Of a DNA stretch of 64,000 bases, positions 25,875 through 34,523 are shown in pieces. Source of the DNA: Methylobacterium sp. E-045. GTDB taxonomy: Bacteria > Pseudomonadota > Alphaproteobacteria > Rhizobiales > Beijerinckiaceae. Position 1 is the first letter of the stretch; each line of letters starts with the position of its first letter. The position numbers and the translations under genes are program-made. The stretch covers positions 62,001-126,000 of the forward strand of contig NZ_JAKSYE010000134.1 in assembly GCF_022829685.1 (NCBI RefSeq), written 5' to 3'. The notes under the pieces were generated by a model. It searched no databases. It was not told the DNA's origin and saw only the letters and a program-made list of their open reading frames with translations.

Positions 25875-27686
25875 TCAGACGAAGAACCCCGAATCCACCT
25901 GCGACGGCCGGATGTGATCCAGTTCGACCGTGCCGCCGCCCGAGAGGGTGAGCAGGGCATCGCCGTCCGAGGAGCGGCCGACGGAGTAGCTCTGTCCGGA
26001 CAGGTCGATCCGGTCGCCGCTGGAGACGCTGAAATCGAACAGCGTGTCGTCGCCCGAATGGAGGTCGAACACGGTTCGGTTGGCGCCCGCGCCGAGGAAG
26101 AGCACATCGTCGCCGCGCCCGCCGGTCAGGACGTTGCTGCCCCGGCCGCCGATGAGGACGTCGTGGCCCCATCCGCCGCTGAGCGTGTCGTTGCCCGCGC
26201 CGCCATCGAGGCGGTCGTTGCCCAGGCCGCCGCTGAGCCGATCCGCGCCGTCGTTGCCGTAGAGCCGGTCGTGTCCGGCCCCGCCGTTCAGCACGTTGTC
26301 GCCCGCATTGCCGCGCAGGGCATTCGCCAGGTCGTTGCCGACGGCCCTGGCGGCCTTGCCGATGAGGATCAGGTGCTCGACATTCTCGCCGAGGGCGTAG
26401 GAGACGCTGCTGCGCACGGAGTCGGTGCCCTGGCCGGCCCTTTCCACCACCGTGTCGCGCCGGTCGTCGACGAGGTAGGTGTCGTTTCCGGTCAGGCCGA
26501 ACATCGTGTCCGAGGAAAGACCGCCGTCCAGGCGGTTATCGGCCGTGTTGCCGACGATCCGGTCATGCCCGCGGCCACCGATGGCGTTCTCGATCAGGGA
26601 GCGCAGGTCGCCCTGGTGCAGCAGCGCGTTGGCGACGTTGCCGACCGCGATCGCGTCGCCGCCGCTATAGGCCTGGTGGTTCACGAGCTGCGCCGGGGAG
26701 AAGGTCGAGAACGCCCCCGGGCGCAGGTCCACATCGAGGGCGGTCGCGTAATTGGAGAGGTCGTAGGTGTCCCGGCCGTTGCCGTCCCAGATCGTCATCG
26801 AGATCGTGTTGGCGGTGGGAGCGCCCTGGCCGATGCCGTCGATGGACATCTCACCGGTCTTGGCGTCCCAGCGATAGGTCGTGTTGCCGCTGTTGGTGTG
26901 GAAATTGGCGCCGTAGAGGAACTGCAGGGCCGCGATGTCGTCCTGCATGTAGGTCTGAGGCTGGTTGAACCCCTCGCCTTCGAAGGAAGGGCCGGGATTG
27001 GTCGGGTCGGACCGATAGGTCATCAGGGACCAATCCTGCCCGTCCCTCTCCAGGGGAAGCGCCGCCGTGCCGTAGCGGGGCGGGCTGCCGACGAGGCCGA
27101 GTTCGGCATTCAGGGGCGCGTTCGTGTAATCCTGGTGGCCATGCTTCAGGCCGAGCGCATGCCCGATCTCGTGCATGGTCGTCGCCTGCCCCCAGTTTCC
27201 GATCGCCGGAACGCTGTAGAAGGGCTGATGGGAATAGGTTCCAAACCAGACATCCCCGGCCTGGAGATTGCTCGACGGGAAGTTGGCATGAGCCCCTCGC
27301 TCGCCCCGCCAGCTGGTCTGACTGAAGCGCAGATCGGCATGGGTCGTGGCGGTCTCGGTGATCTCCTGGAAGGTCAGGTTGGTGTAGGCGGCCACGAGGT
27401 CGAGGGTGTAGCGCGTCGCCTCCTGCTGCTGCGGATTGAAGGGCAGGTGGTAGACGGGGTCGCCATGCTGACCCTTGCTGTCCTCGTAACCGGACCCTTC
27501 GTAGAAGCTCCCGCTGGTCGGGAAGCTGTAGGTCAGCGTGCCGATCGTCCATTTCGAGCCGATCAGGACCGCGTCGATAGAGTCCTCCCCGGAGAAATGG
27601 AACGTCCCGTCGCGGTCCCGGACCTGAAACAGCAGGGCGGTCTTGCCGTCGCTGCGGCTGGTCTGTGCTGAACCCGGTACGGCCAT
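25875..27686 (-). CDS. serralysin-like M10 metalloprotease with RTX repeats
   Basis: A 603-residue protein combining an N-terminal zinc metalloprotease with a C-terminal calcium-binding beta-roll. The zinc site is HEIGHALGLKHG (HExxH at 172-176, third His at 182), and the Met-turn is SLMTYRS near 220. RTX nonapeptides fill about residues 375-540 (for example NGGAGHDRLYGNDGADRLSG). There is no Sec signal, as expected for type I secreted serralysins. No adjacent ABC exporter, membrane fusion protein or protease inhibitor was found. The first 50 residues may be a propeptide. It would degrade proteins outside the cell. Confidence 0.9.
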   Translation of the reverse strand: MAVPGSAQTSRSDGKTALLFQVRDRDGTFHFSGEDSIDAVLIGSKWTIGTLTYSFPTSGSFYEGSGYEDSKGQHGDPVYHLPFNPQQQEATRYTLDLVAAYTNLTFQEITETATTHADLRFSQTSWRGERGAHANFPSSNLQAGDVWFGTYSHQPFYSVPAIGNWGQATTMHEIGHALGLKHGHQDYTNAPLNAELGLVGSPPRYGTAALPLERDGQDWSLMTYRSDPTNPGPSFEGEGFNQPQTYMQDDIAALQFLYGANFHTNSGNTTYRWDAKTGEMSIDGIGQGAPTANTISMTIWDGNGRDTYDLSNYATALDVDLRPGAFSTFSPAQLVNHQAYSGGDAIAVGNVANALLHQGDLRSLIENAIGGRGHDRIVGNTADNRLDGGLSSDTMFGLTGNDTYLVDDRRDTVVERAGQGTDSVRSSVSYALGENVEHLILIGKAARAVGNDLANALRGNAGDNVLNGGAGHDRLYGNDGADRLSGGLGNDRLDGGAGNDTLSGGWGHDVLIGGRGSNVLTGGRGDDVLFLGAGANRTVFDLHSGDDTLFDFSVSSGDRIDLSGQSYSVGRSSDGDALLTLSGGGTVELDHIRPSQVDSGFFV

Positions 27687-28096
27687 CGTCTCGCGCCTTC
27701 ACAATCGAGCGTGATTGTCCGCGCCGTGATGGCCAGCCGGGAGGATGGTTCGTATCGACGGCGCTCAGGGCTGACATCTTGAGGCCTGACCGGTTAAAAC
27801 ATGGCTTAACGCATCGCGGATCGCGGCCGAGCGGGCGTGTCGTCCGCTCAGCCCGCGGGCGGCGCGAGGCCAGCCGGTGGTGGAAATCTGTCGCTTGGTA
27901 CCTGCGCCGAACGTCTGGACCGGGTTGGGTAGCGGACCCTGGCCGTGCGTCCGGAAGCGGCCGTTCCGCCTCCGACCCAGCCCGGTCGCCTGGAGCGTCC
28001 TGGGCGCATCTCCAAAGCGACCGTTCCTCAGCCGTCGGTCGACGGCAGCTCGGGATGGAAAGCGGGGGGTGTCGCAAGTCCCGTGAAGCCGTTGCG
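27687..28096. other. intergenic region, no gene seen
   Basis: A 410-nt spacer between the divergently placed metalloprotease start and the LysR stop. Open frames crossing it are Arg/Ser/Pro-rich without motifs. It should contain the metalloprotease promoter, but no clear element was recognised. Confidence 0.45.
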
Positions 28097-29032
28097 TCAA
28101 ACCGTTTCGCCCAGCCCTCGATTGCCGATAGCGATGGCCTGTTCCGCCGATGTGACGAGCCAAGCGCTGATGGACTCGGCGGTCTGATCCCGGGGATCGC
28201 GCCACCGCGCCATCTGCATTTTCGAACAGGTCTGCATCTCGTCAGGCCCGGTCAGAGGGATCAGCCGCCGGTGCCGTAACGCATCCGCAGCGAGCAGCGA
28301 GCGGGCCAGGGCTACACCGTTGCCATCCGCCGCCGCCTGCAGCGAGTTCCCGATGTCGCGGAAGCGGATCGCTTCATGACCGACGCGGCCCCGGAGCCAC
28401 GTGGCCCAGGACCATTCCCGCCCGGTTTCCTCGCCCCGACGGCCTTTTGCAAGCAGAGGCAGCGAGTGCCAGTCTTGGTCGGGGCCTTTGGTGTCTAGCA
28501 AACCCGGCGCGGCAACGGGAAAGACGCTCTCGATCGGGAACGGCAGTTCGCAGGGGGCCACCAACCGGCCGGCACGCGGCAACCAGAGCAGGGCAAGATC
28601 GACCTCGGCGCGTGCGGCCTCGACTGCCGTGTCCCAGGTCACGACCTCCACGGAGAGATCCGGGAAGGCACCGCACAAAGCCGGCAGGCGCGGCGATAGC
28701 CACCACGCCAACAGGGGCGTGCTGAGGCCAAGTCGGAACACACGCTGTCCCGAATGTCCGACGATCCGCCGCCGCATACCTGCCAACGTGCCGAGCAATG
28801 GGCCGAGTTCCTGGGCTAGCCGCGCACCCGCCTCGGTGACGCGCAAACCCGGGTTTAGGCGTTCGAGCAATGGAACGCCGAAGTAGTTCTCCAGGGCTCG
28901 GATACGATGGCTGACGGCACTCTGTGTCAGCCCCAGTTCGTCGCCGGCCAGCGTCATGCTGCCATGCCGCAGCACGGCCTCGAAGGCGAGTAAGGCGGCG
29001 AAGGGGGGCATCCTGGGCGAGTATAACGACAC
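28097..29032 (-). CDS. LysR-family transcriptional regulator
   Basis: A 311-residue regulator. The N-terminal winged HTH is typical (AFEAVLRHGSMTLAGDELGL, then TQSAVSHRIRALENYFGVPL), followed by a substrate-binding domain of the GcvA-like branch (VFRLGLSTPLLAWWLSPRLP). A GTG at 29032 or an ATG at 29011 could start it; the conserved part begins just after the latter. It is divergent from the MFS gene at 29110, the usual layout for a LysR activator and its target, so it probably controls that exporter. Confidence 0.88.
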   Translation of the reverse strand: MSLYSPRMPPFAALLAFEAVLRHGSMTLAGDELGLTQSAVSHRIRALENYFGVPLLERLNPGLRVTEAGARLAQELGPLLGTLAGMRRRIVGHSGQRVFRLGLSTPLLAWWLSPRLPALCGAFPDLSVEVVTWDTAVEAARAEVDLALLWLPRAGRLVAPCELPFPIESVFPVAAPGLLDTKGPDQDWHSLPLLAKGRRGEETGREWSWATWLRGRVGHEAIRFRDIGNSLQAAADGNGVALARSLLAADALRHRRLIPLTGPDEMQTCSKMQMARWRDPRDQTAESISAWLVTSAEQAIAIGNRGLGETV

Positions 29033-29109
29033 ACCGCATTAAATATCTTCATATGGAGGGGAGCAATGCTCATTTGCTGCCGAGGTGCGTTCTGCCTCAA
29101 CTCTGGGCA

Positions 29110-30492
29110 ATGCAGCGCACCGCCGAACAGCTCGCCTGGACCCACCGGAGCCGCTTGACCGCGGCCACGATTGGCCTCGCCGCCGCCTTGACGAACTTCG
29201 ATGTGACCTCGGTCGTGGTCGTCCTGCCCTCGATCGGGACGACCCTCGGCATCCCGGTCGCGAACTGGGCCTGGATCATCGACGCCTACAGCCTCGCCTT
29301 CACCGCGACGCTGCTCGTCGCAGGAGCCCTGGCTGACCGTTTCGGCCGCCGCCGCATGCTCCTCATTGGCAACGCTGGCTTCCTCGTAGCGTCCCTCGCC
29401 TGCGGCCTCGCCTGGAACAGCTCCGTCTTCCTGGCTGCCCGCGCGGCACAGGGTGCCGCCGCGGCCTTCCTCGTGACCGGGGGCTTCGCCTCGATCGCAA
29501 CCGTGTTCCCAGAGCCGGAAGCGCGAGCACGCGCCTTCGGGATTGCCGGCGTGGCCTCGGGGGTCGCCATGGCGCTGGGGCCGACCCTCGGCGGCATCAT
29601 CGGCACCGGGCTGGGCTGGCGCTGGATCTTCCTCGCCAACCTACCCTTCTGTGCCCTCATTGCGCTCGCCGTGCCACAACTCGTGGTCGAGTTGCGCGAT
29701 GGCACGGGCAAACCGCTGGATTGGCTCGGGGTCGCGATCTTGACCCTCACCTTGGGACTGATCATCCAGGCGATCTTGGAGGCTCGCCATGCCCCCGTGC
29801 GGATGGCGGTTGGGCTGGGGGCGGGGGCCGCCCTCGGCGGATGGTTCGCCATCCGCCAGCGCCGGCAGGCGCGGCCGATGCTCGACCCGGCCCTTCTCAC
29901 CAGCCGCCCCATGATCGGCGTGACTGTCCTGCTGATGGCCGTCTCGGTGGGCTACTGGTCAGTCCTCGTCTACCTGCCCCTATACCTTGGAACCGCCTTC
30001 GGATGGACAGCCGAGACGGTCGGGCTGGCTATGCTAACAGCGACATTACCCATGCTCGTCGTGCCGCTGTTCGGAGACCGCCTGGTCGCGCGCCTGGGTT
30101 GGCGAAGGCTCTTCACGGTTGCACTGGGGCTGATCGCGCTCGGCGGGGCTGCTCTCGTTCTGTCGGCACTCGTGGGGCCGGCCGCCCGTGTCTGGACATT
30201 CGCCGGAATGGCGTTGATCGGGTTGGGAGCCGCACTGTCCCATCCGCAGCTCTCCGGTGCGGTGATCTCGCTCGCGCCGCCGGAGGCCAGCGGCATGGCC
30301 TCGGCCCTGACCGTGATCGCGCGACAGGCGGGGTTCGCACTAGGCGTGGCCATGCTCGGTGCACTGACGCCCATCGGCTTGAACGTCGTCGGCTTCGCGT
30401 GGCCCTTCGGCTCTGCAGCCATTGCAGCGGTCTGCGGTGTGTTCGCTTGCCTACGGCTGCTACCCCCCTCGAGCGGCGGGATCAGGTCCTGA
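29110..30492 (+). CDS. MFS transporter, DHA2-like drug exporter
   Basis: About 460 residues with roughly 14 hydrophobic segments. The MFS motif A appears as GALADRFGRRRMLLIG, and TLGGIIGTGLGWRWIFLANLP is the motif C region seen in 14-TM drug:H+ antiporters of the SmvA/EmrB type. It would export a toxic organic compound using the proton gradient. Start choice is open: ATG 29110 begins just before the first helix, but the only good ribosome binding site (GGAGGGGAG at 29055-29063) lies upstream and would suit an in-frame TTG at 29074. It faces the LysR gene across a short promoter region. Confidence 0.85.
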   Translation: MQRTAEQLAWTHRSRLTAATIGLAAALTNFDVTSVVVVLPSIGTTLGIPVANWAWIIDAYSLAFTATLLVAGALADRFGRRRMLLIGNAGFLVASLACGLAWNSSVFLAARAAQGAAAAFLVTGGFASIATVFPEPEARARAFGIAGVASGVAMALGPTLGGIIGTGLGWRWIFLANLPFCALIALAVPQLVVELRDGTGKPLDWLGVAILTLTLGLIIQAILEARHAPVRMAVGLGAGAALGGWFAIRQRRQARPMLDPALLTSRPMIGVTVLLMAVSVGYWSVLVYLPLYLGTAFGWTAETVGLAMLTATLPMLVVPLFGDRLVARLGWRRLFTVALGLIALGGAALVLSALVGPAARVWTFAGMALIGLGAALSHPQLSGAVISLAPPEASGMASALTVIARQAGFALGVAMLGALTPIGLNVVGFAWPFGSAAIAAVCGVFACLRLLPPSSGGIRS

Positions 30493-31150
30493 TCCCGACC
30501 CAGGCCATGACGAGTCTGTATCCACTGTTGGTCGTGAGCGGCCCCGCGGCTATGTCCGCCTAAATGGATCTACCGTCCGAAGGCGGACCGACGGAAATCC
30601 ACCCAACCCGGACGTCGGCGTCTGGCTTAACAGCCTACCAGCGGACGTTCCCAGTTCCCGCAAAGGGTCGGGAGGGGACCCGAGGCATGGGTTCCATCCG
30701 TCGGATTTCGAGCACGGGAGGCCTGCCCCGAAAACCCGTTTGACTTGGTTGTCCCAGACTTCGTCTCATCCTGAGATGGTCTGCCGGGGCGATCCATGCT
30801 GGCATCAGCCTACGCATCGACAGTCGATCTGGCAGGCTCTGAGAACAAGCGGTGCTCGCCATGACTACGGCTATCGCATGGGAGAGGCGTCGACGATTCA
30901 TGATCATCGTTCCCGGTCCTGCTCGCTTCGCATCCCGGCGGTGCACAGTCGCGTTCCGAGACGAACACCCGCTCGTCGCCGTTCCGGACGGCGACGAAGG
31001 GAGCCCCCTCGCCGGCGCCGCCGCTAGAGCGCTCTGCGCCGAAGTGGATGCCGGTTCGGCGAAGAAGAGCGTGGCACAACAAAGGTTTGGAGATGCGTCC
31101 CGACCCAACGTGGTCGGGCGCAGCTCTAGCGGCGGTCCAATGGAGTGACG
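30493..31150. other. gene-poor region after the MFS gene
   Basis: A 658-nt stretch with no convincing coding sequence on either strand. Its right part holds a palindromic repeat (31025-31070). The rest shows mixed composition, somewhat lower in GC than the genes around it. Confidence 0.45.
31025..31070. repeat. rhizobial-type palindromic intergenic repeat
   Basis: The sequence AGAGCGCTCTGCGCCGAAGT continues with GGATGCCGGTTCGGCGAAG and ends in AAGAGCG. It has internal symmetry (CGCCGAA...TTCGGCG) and resembles the AGAGC-GTGGATACCGG intergenic repeats common in Rhizobiales. Identification is from memory of that family and not a computed match. Confidence 0.4.
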
Positions 31151-31816
31151 TCAGCCGGCGGCGAGGGGAGAGCGATCGAAACCGTCGAGGAGATCCTGCG
31201 GGTCGCGGTAGAGGGCGATGCAGCCGGCCCCCAGAAGGTCCGCCGCCGGGACGCCGCCGCACAGGACGCCGATCGTCGACAGGCCGGCCTTGGCGGCGGC
31301 CTCCGCATCGTAGGGGGTGTCGCCGACGACAACGATCGAGCGTGCCTCGAGGGGGGCGAGTTTCTCCAGCGCCGCCTCGAAGATGTCGGGATGGGGCTTG
31401 GAGCGCTCCGCGTCGTCCGAGGTGGTCACCACGTCGACGAGATCGGCGATGCCCAGGATCTCCTGGTAATGCGCGACTTCGTCCTTCTTGCCCGACGACC
31501 CCAGGGCGATCCGCAGGTCCGCCGCCCTGATCCGCTCGAACAGGGCCCTCACCCCGGGGAACGGCCGCACCCGGTCGAGGTAGTCGCGCTTGAACAGGTC
31601 GGAGCGGTAGGCCTCGATGGTCTTGCCCTCGCGCTCCACCCGGTCCGGCGGCAGGAACACCGGCATGAGTTCATCGCCGCCCTTGCCGATCTGGCTCCGG
31701 ACCGTGGCGGGATCGGCCTCCACCCCGAAATGGGCGAAGGCCTCGACCCAGGCCCGGGCATGGAGGTCCACGCTGTCGAGCAGCGTTCCGTCGATGTCGA
31801 AGATCACTGCGCGCAT
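31151..31816 (-). CDS. HAD-superfamily phosphatase (phosphoglycolate phosphatase-like)
   Basis: A 221-residue hydrolase. Motif I is FDIDGTLLDS (nucleophile Asp8), motif II is ALGSSGKK, and the acidic motif IV region is VVVGDTPYDAEAAAKAG. The cap between about residues 15 and 85 is the helical C1 type of the Gph/beta-phosphoglucomutase group. It would dephosphorylate a small sugar phosphate or phosphoglycolate. The ATG at 31816 begins exactly at the conserved MRAVIFDIDG. A run of 11 G lies about 110 nt upstream of this start. Confidence 0.87.
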   Translation of the reverse strand: MRAVIFDIDGTLLDSVDLHARAWVEAFAHFGVEADPATVRSQIGKGGDELMPVFLPPDRVEREGKTIEAYRSDLFKRDYLDRVRPFPGVRALFERIRAADLRIALGSSGKKDEVAHYQEILGIADLVDVVTTSDDAERSKPHPDIFEAALEKLAPLEARSIVVVGDTPYDAEAAAKAGLSTIGVLCGGVPAADLLGAGCIALYRDPQDLLDGFDRSPLAAG

Positions 31817-31923
31817 GTGCGGCCCCCTCAGCCGACAACCGTCATGCGGATGCGCCGTTCCGCCGTACCGACGCGACGGACCGAGGGATGGCGGTCGAAG
31901 AGGGGGTCGCGTGGCGGTCGAAA

Positions 31924-31934
31924 GGGGGGGGGGG
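31924..31934. repeat. homopolymeric G11 tract
   Basis: Eleven consecutive G residues sit in non-coding DNA upstream of the minus-strand HAD gene, within imperfect direct repeats of TGGCGGTCGAA (31889 region and 31913 region). Such tracts are prone to slippage; they can also be assembly-length errors. Confidence 0.7.
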
Positions 31935-32059
31935 AGCGTGGCGGTGCCGGGCAGGGTCCCGTTCCCCATCGGAGATGCCGATCGGAGTGTGGCGGCGTGC
32001 CGCCCCGATACGCCGATTGGCATTATCATGCTATATTTTACATCACCCCGGCCGGGTGT

Positions 32060-32311
32060 ATGGCACTTTCTTTCTTGACCCGAGCGAGCGCCGTTTGCCC
32101 GATGATGAGCCATCACTGCCTCGACCCCCATGATTCCTACGCCCAGGCGGAGGTGCTGGTCACATTCGAGGGAGCATTCCCGGACGTCCACCTCGTGTCG
32201 GCCATCGACGGCGACGGTGACGACATCCTCCCGGACCTCATCGACGAACAAAGGCGCGACCTGATCCAGGAGATCGCCGCGTTCTACTGCGGGGCACGGA
32301 CGGCGGCGTGA
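32060..32311 (+). CDS. small acidic hypothetical protein
   Basis: An 83-residue product from ATG 32060; ATG codons at 32102 and 32105 are also possible and start nearer the convincing part. That part (HDSYAQAEVLVTFEGAFPDV, then LVSAIDGDGDDILPDLIDEQ and RRDLIQEIAAFYCG) reads like a compact folded protein with an acidic loop. The upstream frame is open but non-coding in character. I do not recognise a family. No strong ribosome binding site was seen. It is flanked by minus-strand genes. Confidence 0.45.
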   Translation: MALSFLTRASAVCPMMSHHCLDPHDSYAQAEVLVTFEGAFPDVHLVSAIDGDGDDILPDLIDEQRRDLIQEIAAFYCGARTAA

Positions 32312-32401
32312 CCCTCGATCATCGCGCGATCATCGATGACGCTTCTCTGTCCGCAACACCGTCCACGACGTCTTTCGCGCATCTCGGCTCTGCGAACCGG
32401 C

Positions 32402-32758
32402 TCAGCCCTTCGTCCCCTGGAAGGGACGAAACAACCAGGCGAGGCGCTTGGCGTCGGCCTCCTCGCCCCCGGCCGCTTCGGTCGCGGCCTCCTCGGACCC
32501 GATCCCGCTGGGCTTCCCGGCATCCTCGTCTTCCAGCGTCTCGACCATCTGCTCGAGCAGCGGCGGCAGCCTCATCTCGTATTTTTCGAGGATGATGGCC
32601 GCGTCCAGCAAGGCGTGAATGTGAGCTTTTGGAATGGGTTGGCTGGCGATCTGCGCGTTCAGGACGCGGTCCGCCAGAAGGCTTGCGAGGCGTGAGACCT
32701 CGGACAGCCGGCCGGCGGGGTCCGAGGCTGTGGAGGACGGCTCCGGGCTCTCGTTCAT
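32402..32758 (-). CDS. hypothetical protein, helical
   Basis: A 118-residue acidic protein. The central part (LSEVSRLASLLADRVLNAQI, PKAHIHALLDAAIILEKYEM, LPPLLEQMVETLEDEDAG) is predicted as three amphipathic helices, flanked by Ser/Pro- and Glu/Ala-rich ends. No signal peptide, Cys or known motif. Function unknown. It stands alone between a small plus-strand gene and a long gene-poor stretch. Confidence 0.55.
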   Translation of the reverse strand: MNESPEPSSTASDPAGRLSEVSRLASLLADRVLNAQIASQPIPKAHIHALLDAAIILEKYEMRLPPLLEQMVETLEDEDAGKPSGIGSEEAATEAAGGEEADAKRLAWLFRPFQGTKG

Positions 32759-33225
32759 GGCACATGGTCCTCCCCCACCAGGTGCTTAACCCATTCTCCG
32801 CCATCTCCCTACATCCGCCGGACGCTTCGTTGTCCCGGTGGACGACCACCGGACCACCGCGCCGGCAGCGTCGACGACGCCGGTCCCTGCCGGGGTTGTC
32901 TCGTGGCGCACCCGCCTATGCGGCGCCGTCGAAGGCCGTCTCCGGGGGGCCATCGTCTCAGCGGGCTTCGCGCCGAAGGCCACGCCCATGCGACAGAAAT
33001 GTTGATATTTTTCAATGGCTTGAGCGGAAGCAGCCCTTGGCTCGCCCATGCGAGCGGGCGTAGCGAGCCCCCGAGATCCGATGGGGGATCGGTGCGTCGG
33101 CAGGCCCCTCAGTCGTTCACCGAGGTCCGGCCCTTCGGGACCCGCGAGAGGCGCCTCAGGCCCGCTACATCAGTCAGCCACGGAGCCGTGGCCGGCGTCG
33201 GCTGTTGATCTGGCGAAAAAGCAGC

Positions 33226-33302
33226 GCTGAGAAAACAGGACCAGCTTGACCTCGCAGGGACCTCGCGGCGCTGGTCGCCGGTTTGTCCCTGGTGTTCTCA
33301 GC
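33226..33302. repeat. long imperfect inverted repeat
   Basis: GCTGAGAAAACAGGACCAGC (33226-33245) pairs with GCTGGTC...CCTGG.GTTCTCAGC (33270-33302), with a GC-rich centre. It has no flanking gene close enough to be a terminator and may be a small MITE-like remnant. Confidence 0.4.
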
Positions 33303-33448
33303 CGGCCTGGATACCTGACTGAGTAATGGCGCGCCCGAAAGGAGGGCAGAACCGTCAGAAATTTCGCAATACAATCAGCGCTTTGCAGGCGCCGCTAGTT
33401 TGCGATTTGTATGACCGGGTTGCCCATTAGGTCAATGCACTGCTGGTG

Positions 33449-33484
33449 CATGAGGCCGGTGACCACTTCAGGCCCGGCCTCATG
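33449..33484 (-). terminator. hairpin downstream of the 33502 gene
   Basis: CATGAGGCCGG and CCGGCCTCATG form a perfect 11-bp stem around a 14-nt loop, 18 nt beyond the stop codon of the minus-strand gene. There is no T tract, so termination is inferred from position. Confidence 0.45.
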
Positions 33485-33501
33485 CCCTTCATCATGTTAG
33501 C

Positions 33502-33777
33502 CTAGCGGGTCGGCGAGCTGGCACCCTTGCCCGATGCCCCCGGAGATGACCCCGAGCCCGCATCATTGGCGCCCGTGCTGTTCGTGGTGCCCGACCGGCT
33601 CTTATCGCCCGTCGAGGGTCCGCTACCGGCGGCTCCCGGTGAAGCCCCGGCGCCGGCATCGTTTGGCCCGGTCTTATCCATCGTGCCAGACTTCGTGGTC
33701 CCCGAGCCGCCTTCCGCAGCGAGGGCAGCCGATCCCAAAAGCAGAGTGCTGGCGAGGGCGAGCGTAATGGCCTTCAT
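33502..33777 (-). CDS. exported Gly/Ser/Thr-rich small protein
   Basis: A 91-residue protein with a clear Sec signal peptide (AITLALASTLLLGSAALA). The mature part is a low-complexity repeat of Gly, Ser, Thr, Asp and Asn with two related blocks (TGPNDAGAGASPGAAGSG and TGANDAGSGSSPGASGKG). It is probably disordered in the periplasm. GGGAG lies at a good distance from the ATG at 33777; the upstream extension is non-coding. Function unknown; similar proteins are common in Methylobacterium. Confidence 0.7.
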   Translation of the reverse strand: MKAITLALASTLLLGSAALAAEGGSGTTKSGTMDKTGPNDAGAGASPGAAGSGPSTGDKSRSGTTNSTGANDAGSGSSPGASGKGASSPTR

Positions 33778-34044
33778 GGCGTTTCTCCCTGATGTTGGCG
33801 TGAAGCACGCTCGGGCAAACGCAGGCTTCTGGTGTGACGTTCCGGCACAGGGCAAGGTGACCATCCGGCAGGGAGAAGACTCTTCCGACTAAACCAGGGG
33901 TCACCCGTATGAAGGGCCATACTCGTGGCAGCGGATCAGCATTTCCCCCCTATGCCCGCCGCCAGGTTTCCCTCGGGCCGAACCTGATGGCCTTCCCTCA
34001 CCCCGCGTTCCGCATGTGACCAGGCGCCCAACCTAATGCGGGCG

Positions 34045-34299
34045 TCACTTGCGCGTATCGATCTCGGCCACTTCCCTAAAGAACATAACGACCATGACCT
34101 CACCTGTCTCTGAGGTGATCTCGTAGATGAGACGGAGCGCCAGACCGAGGGGCGCCTCTGCTTTGACGATCTCGGATATTAGTAGCTTCGCGCTTCCGAC
34201 TGCTTCGCTACGAGCCGCCTCGATGCTCTCGAACTCCCCTCCCTCAGGATCATGATGCAGATTGCTGCCATCCCGGAGATGAAAGTAGTAGCGCGGCAT
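34045..34299 (-). CDS. DUF6894 family protein
   Basis: An 84-residue protein beginning MPRYYFHLRDGSNLHHDPEG, the typical DUF6894 opening (PRY-F-I/L-DG). It continues with a helix (FESIEAARSEAVGSAKLLIS) and two beta strands. The fold is probably small alpha/beta; function is unknown. Two relatives occur in this window, at 36263 and 59107. GAGAGA lies close upstream of the ATG. It is the leftmost gene assigned to the island, although DUF6894 genes are also common on Methylobacterium chromosomes. Confidence 0.78.
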   Translation of the reverse strand: MPRYYFHLRDGSNLHHDPEGGEFESIEAARSEAVGSAKLLISEIVKAEAPLGLALRLIYEITSETGEVMVVMFFREVAEIDTRK

Positions 34300-34463
34300 C
34301 GATATCTCTCGCAGGCGCCAAATTGGTCAAGCTTGGCGGCTTTCCCTTTAGCGTAGCAGCATCGTGAAAGTTAGCCTCTTCACAGAATGTCTGGCGGAGG
34401 TGGCGCCTTTGGGCGCTCCCACCCTAGGGGTTGTCATTAAGCATCTACGAGCGTTGATGGGTA

Positions 34464-34492
34464 TTGACACGGACCATCAGAGGACTCAGCTT
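34464..34492 (+). promoter_or_regulatory. candidate promoter of the serine recombinase
   Basis: A perfect -35 hexamer TTGACA (34464-34469) is followed after 17 nt by CAGCTT, a poor -10. The start codon is about 32 nt downstream. The -35 is convincing, the -10 is not. Confidence 0.3.
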
Positions 34493-34523
34493 AGGGCGAG
34501 CGCCACCGAGGCCCGCCTCCCCC

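Larger units (their letters stand above)
32759..33501. other. long gene-poor region left of the island
   Basis: A 743-nt stretch without a supportable gene. It contains hairpins at 33039-33069 (GGCTCGC...GCGAGCC), 33226-33302 and 33449-33484. It may mark old repeat insertions or the left junction of the neighbouring island. Confidence 0.45.

Noticed and set aside
25866..27671. A 601-codon plus-strand frame opposite the metalloprotease
   Set aside because: Shadow of the RTX repeats; the minus strand has the HExxH zinc site and RTX nonapeptides.
27665..28279. A 204-codon plus-strand frame between the metalloprotease and LysR genes
   Set aside because: Arg/Ser-rich, overlaps the ends of two real genes, no ribosome binding site or motif.
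33910..34020. A 36-codon frame starting MKGHTRGSGSAFPP
   Set aside because: Only a weak AGGGGT upstream, no hydrophobic or motif pattern, and composition like the surrounding spacer.
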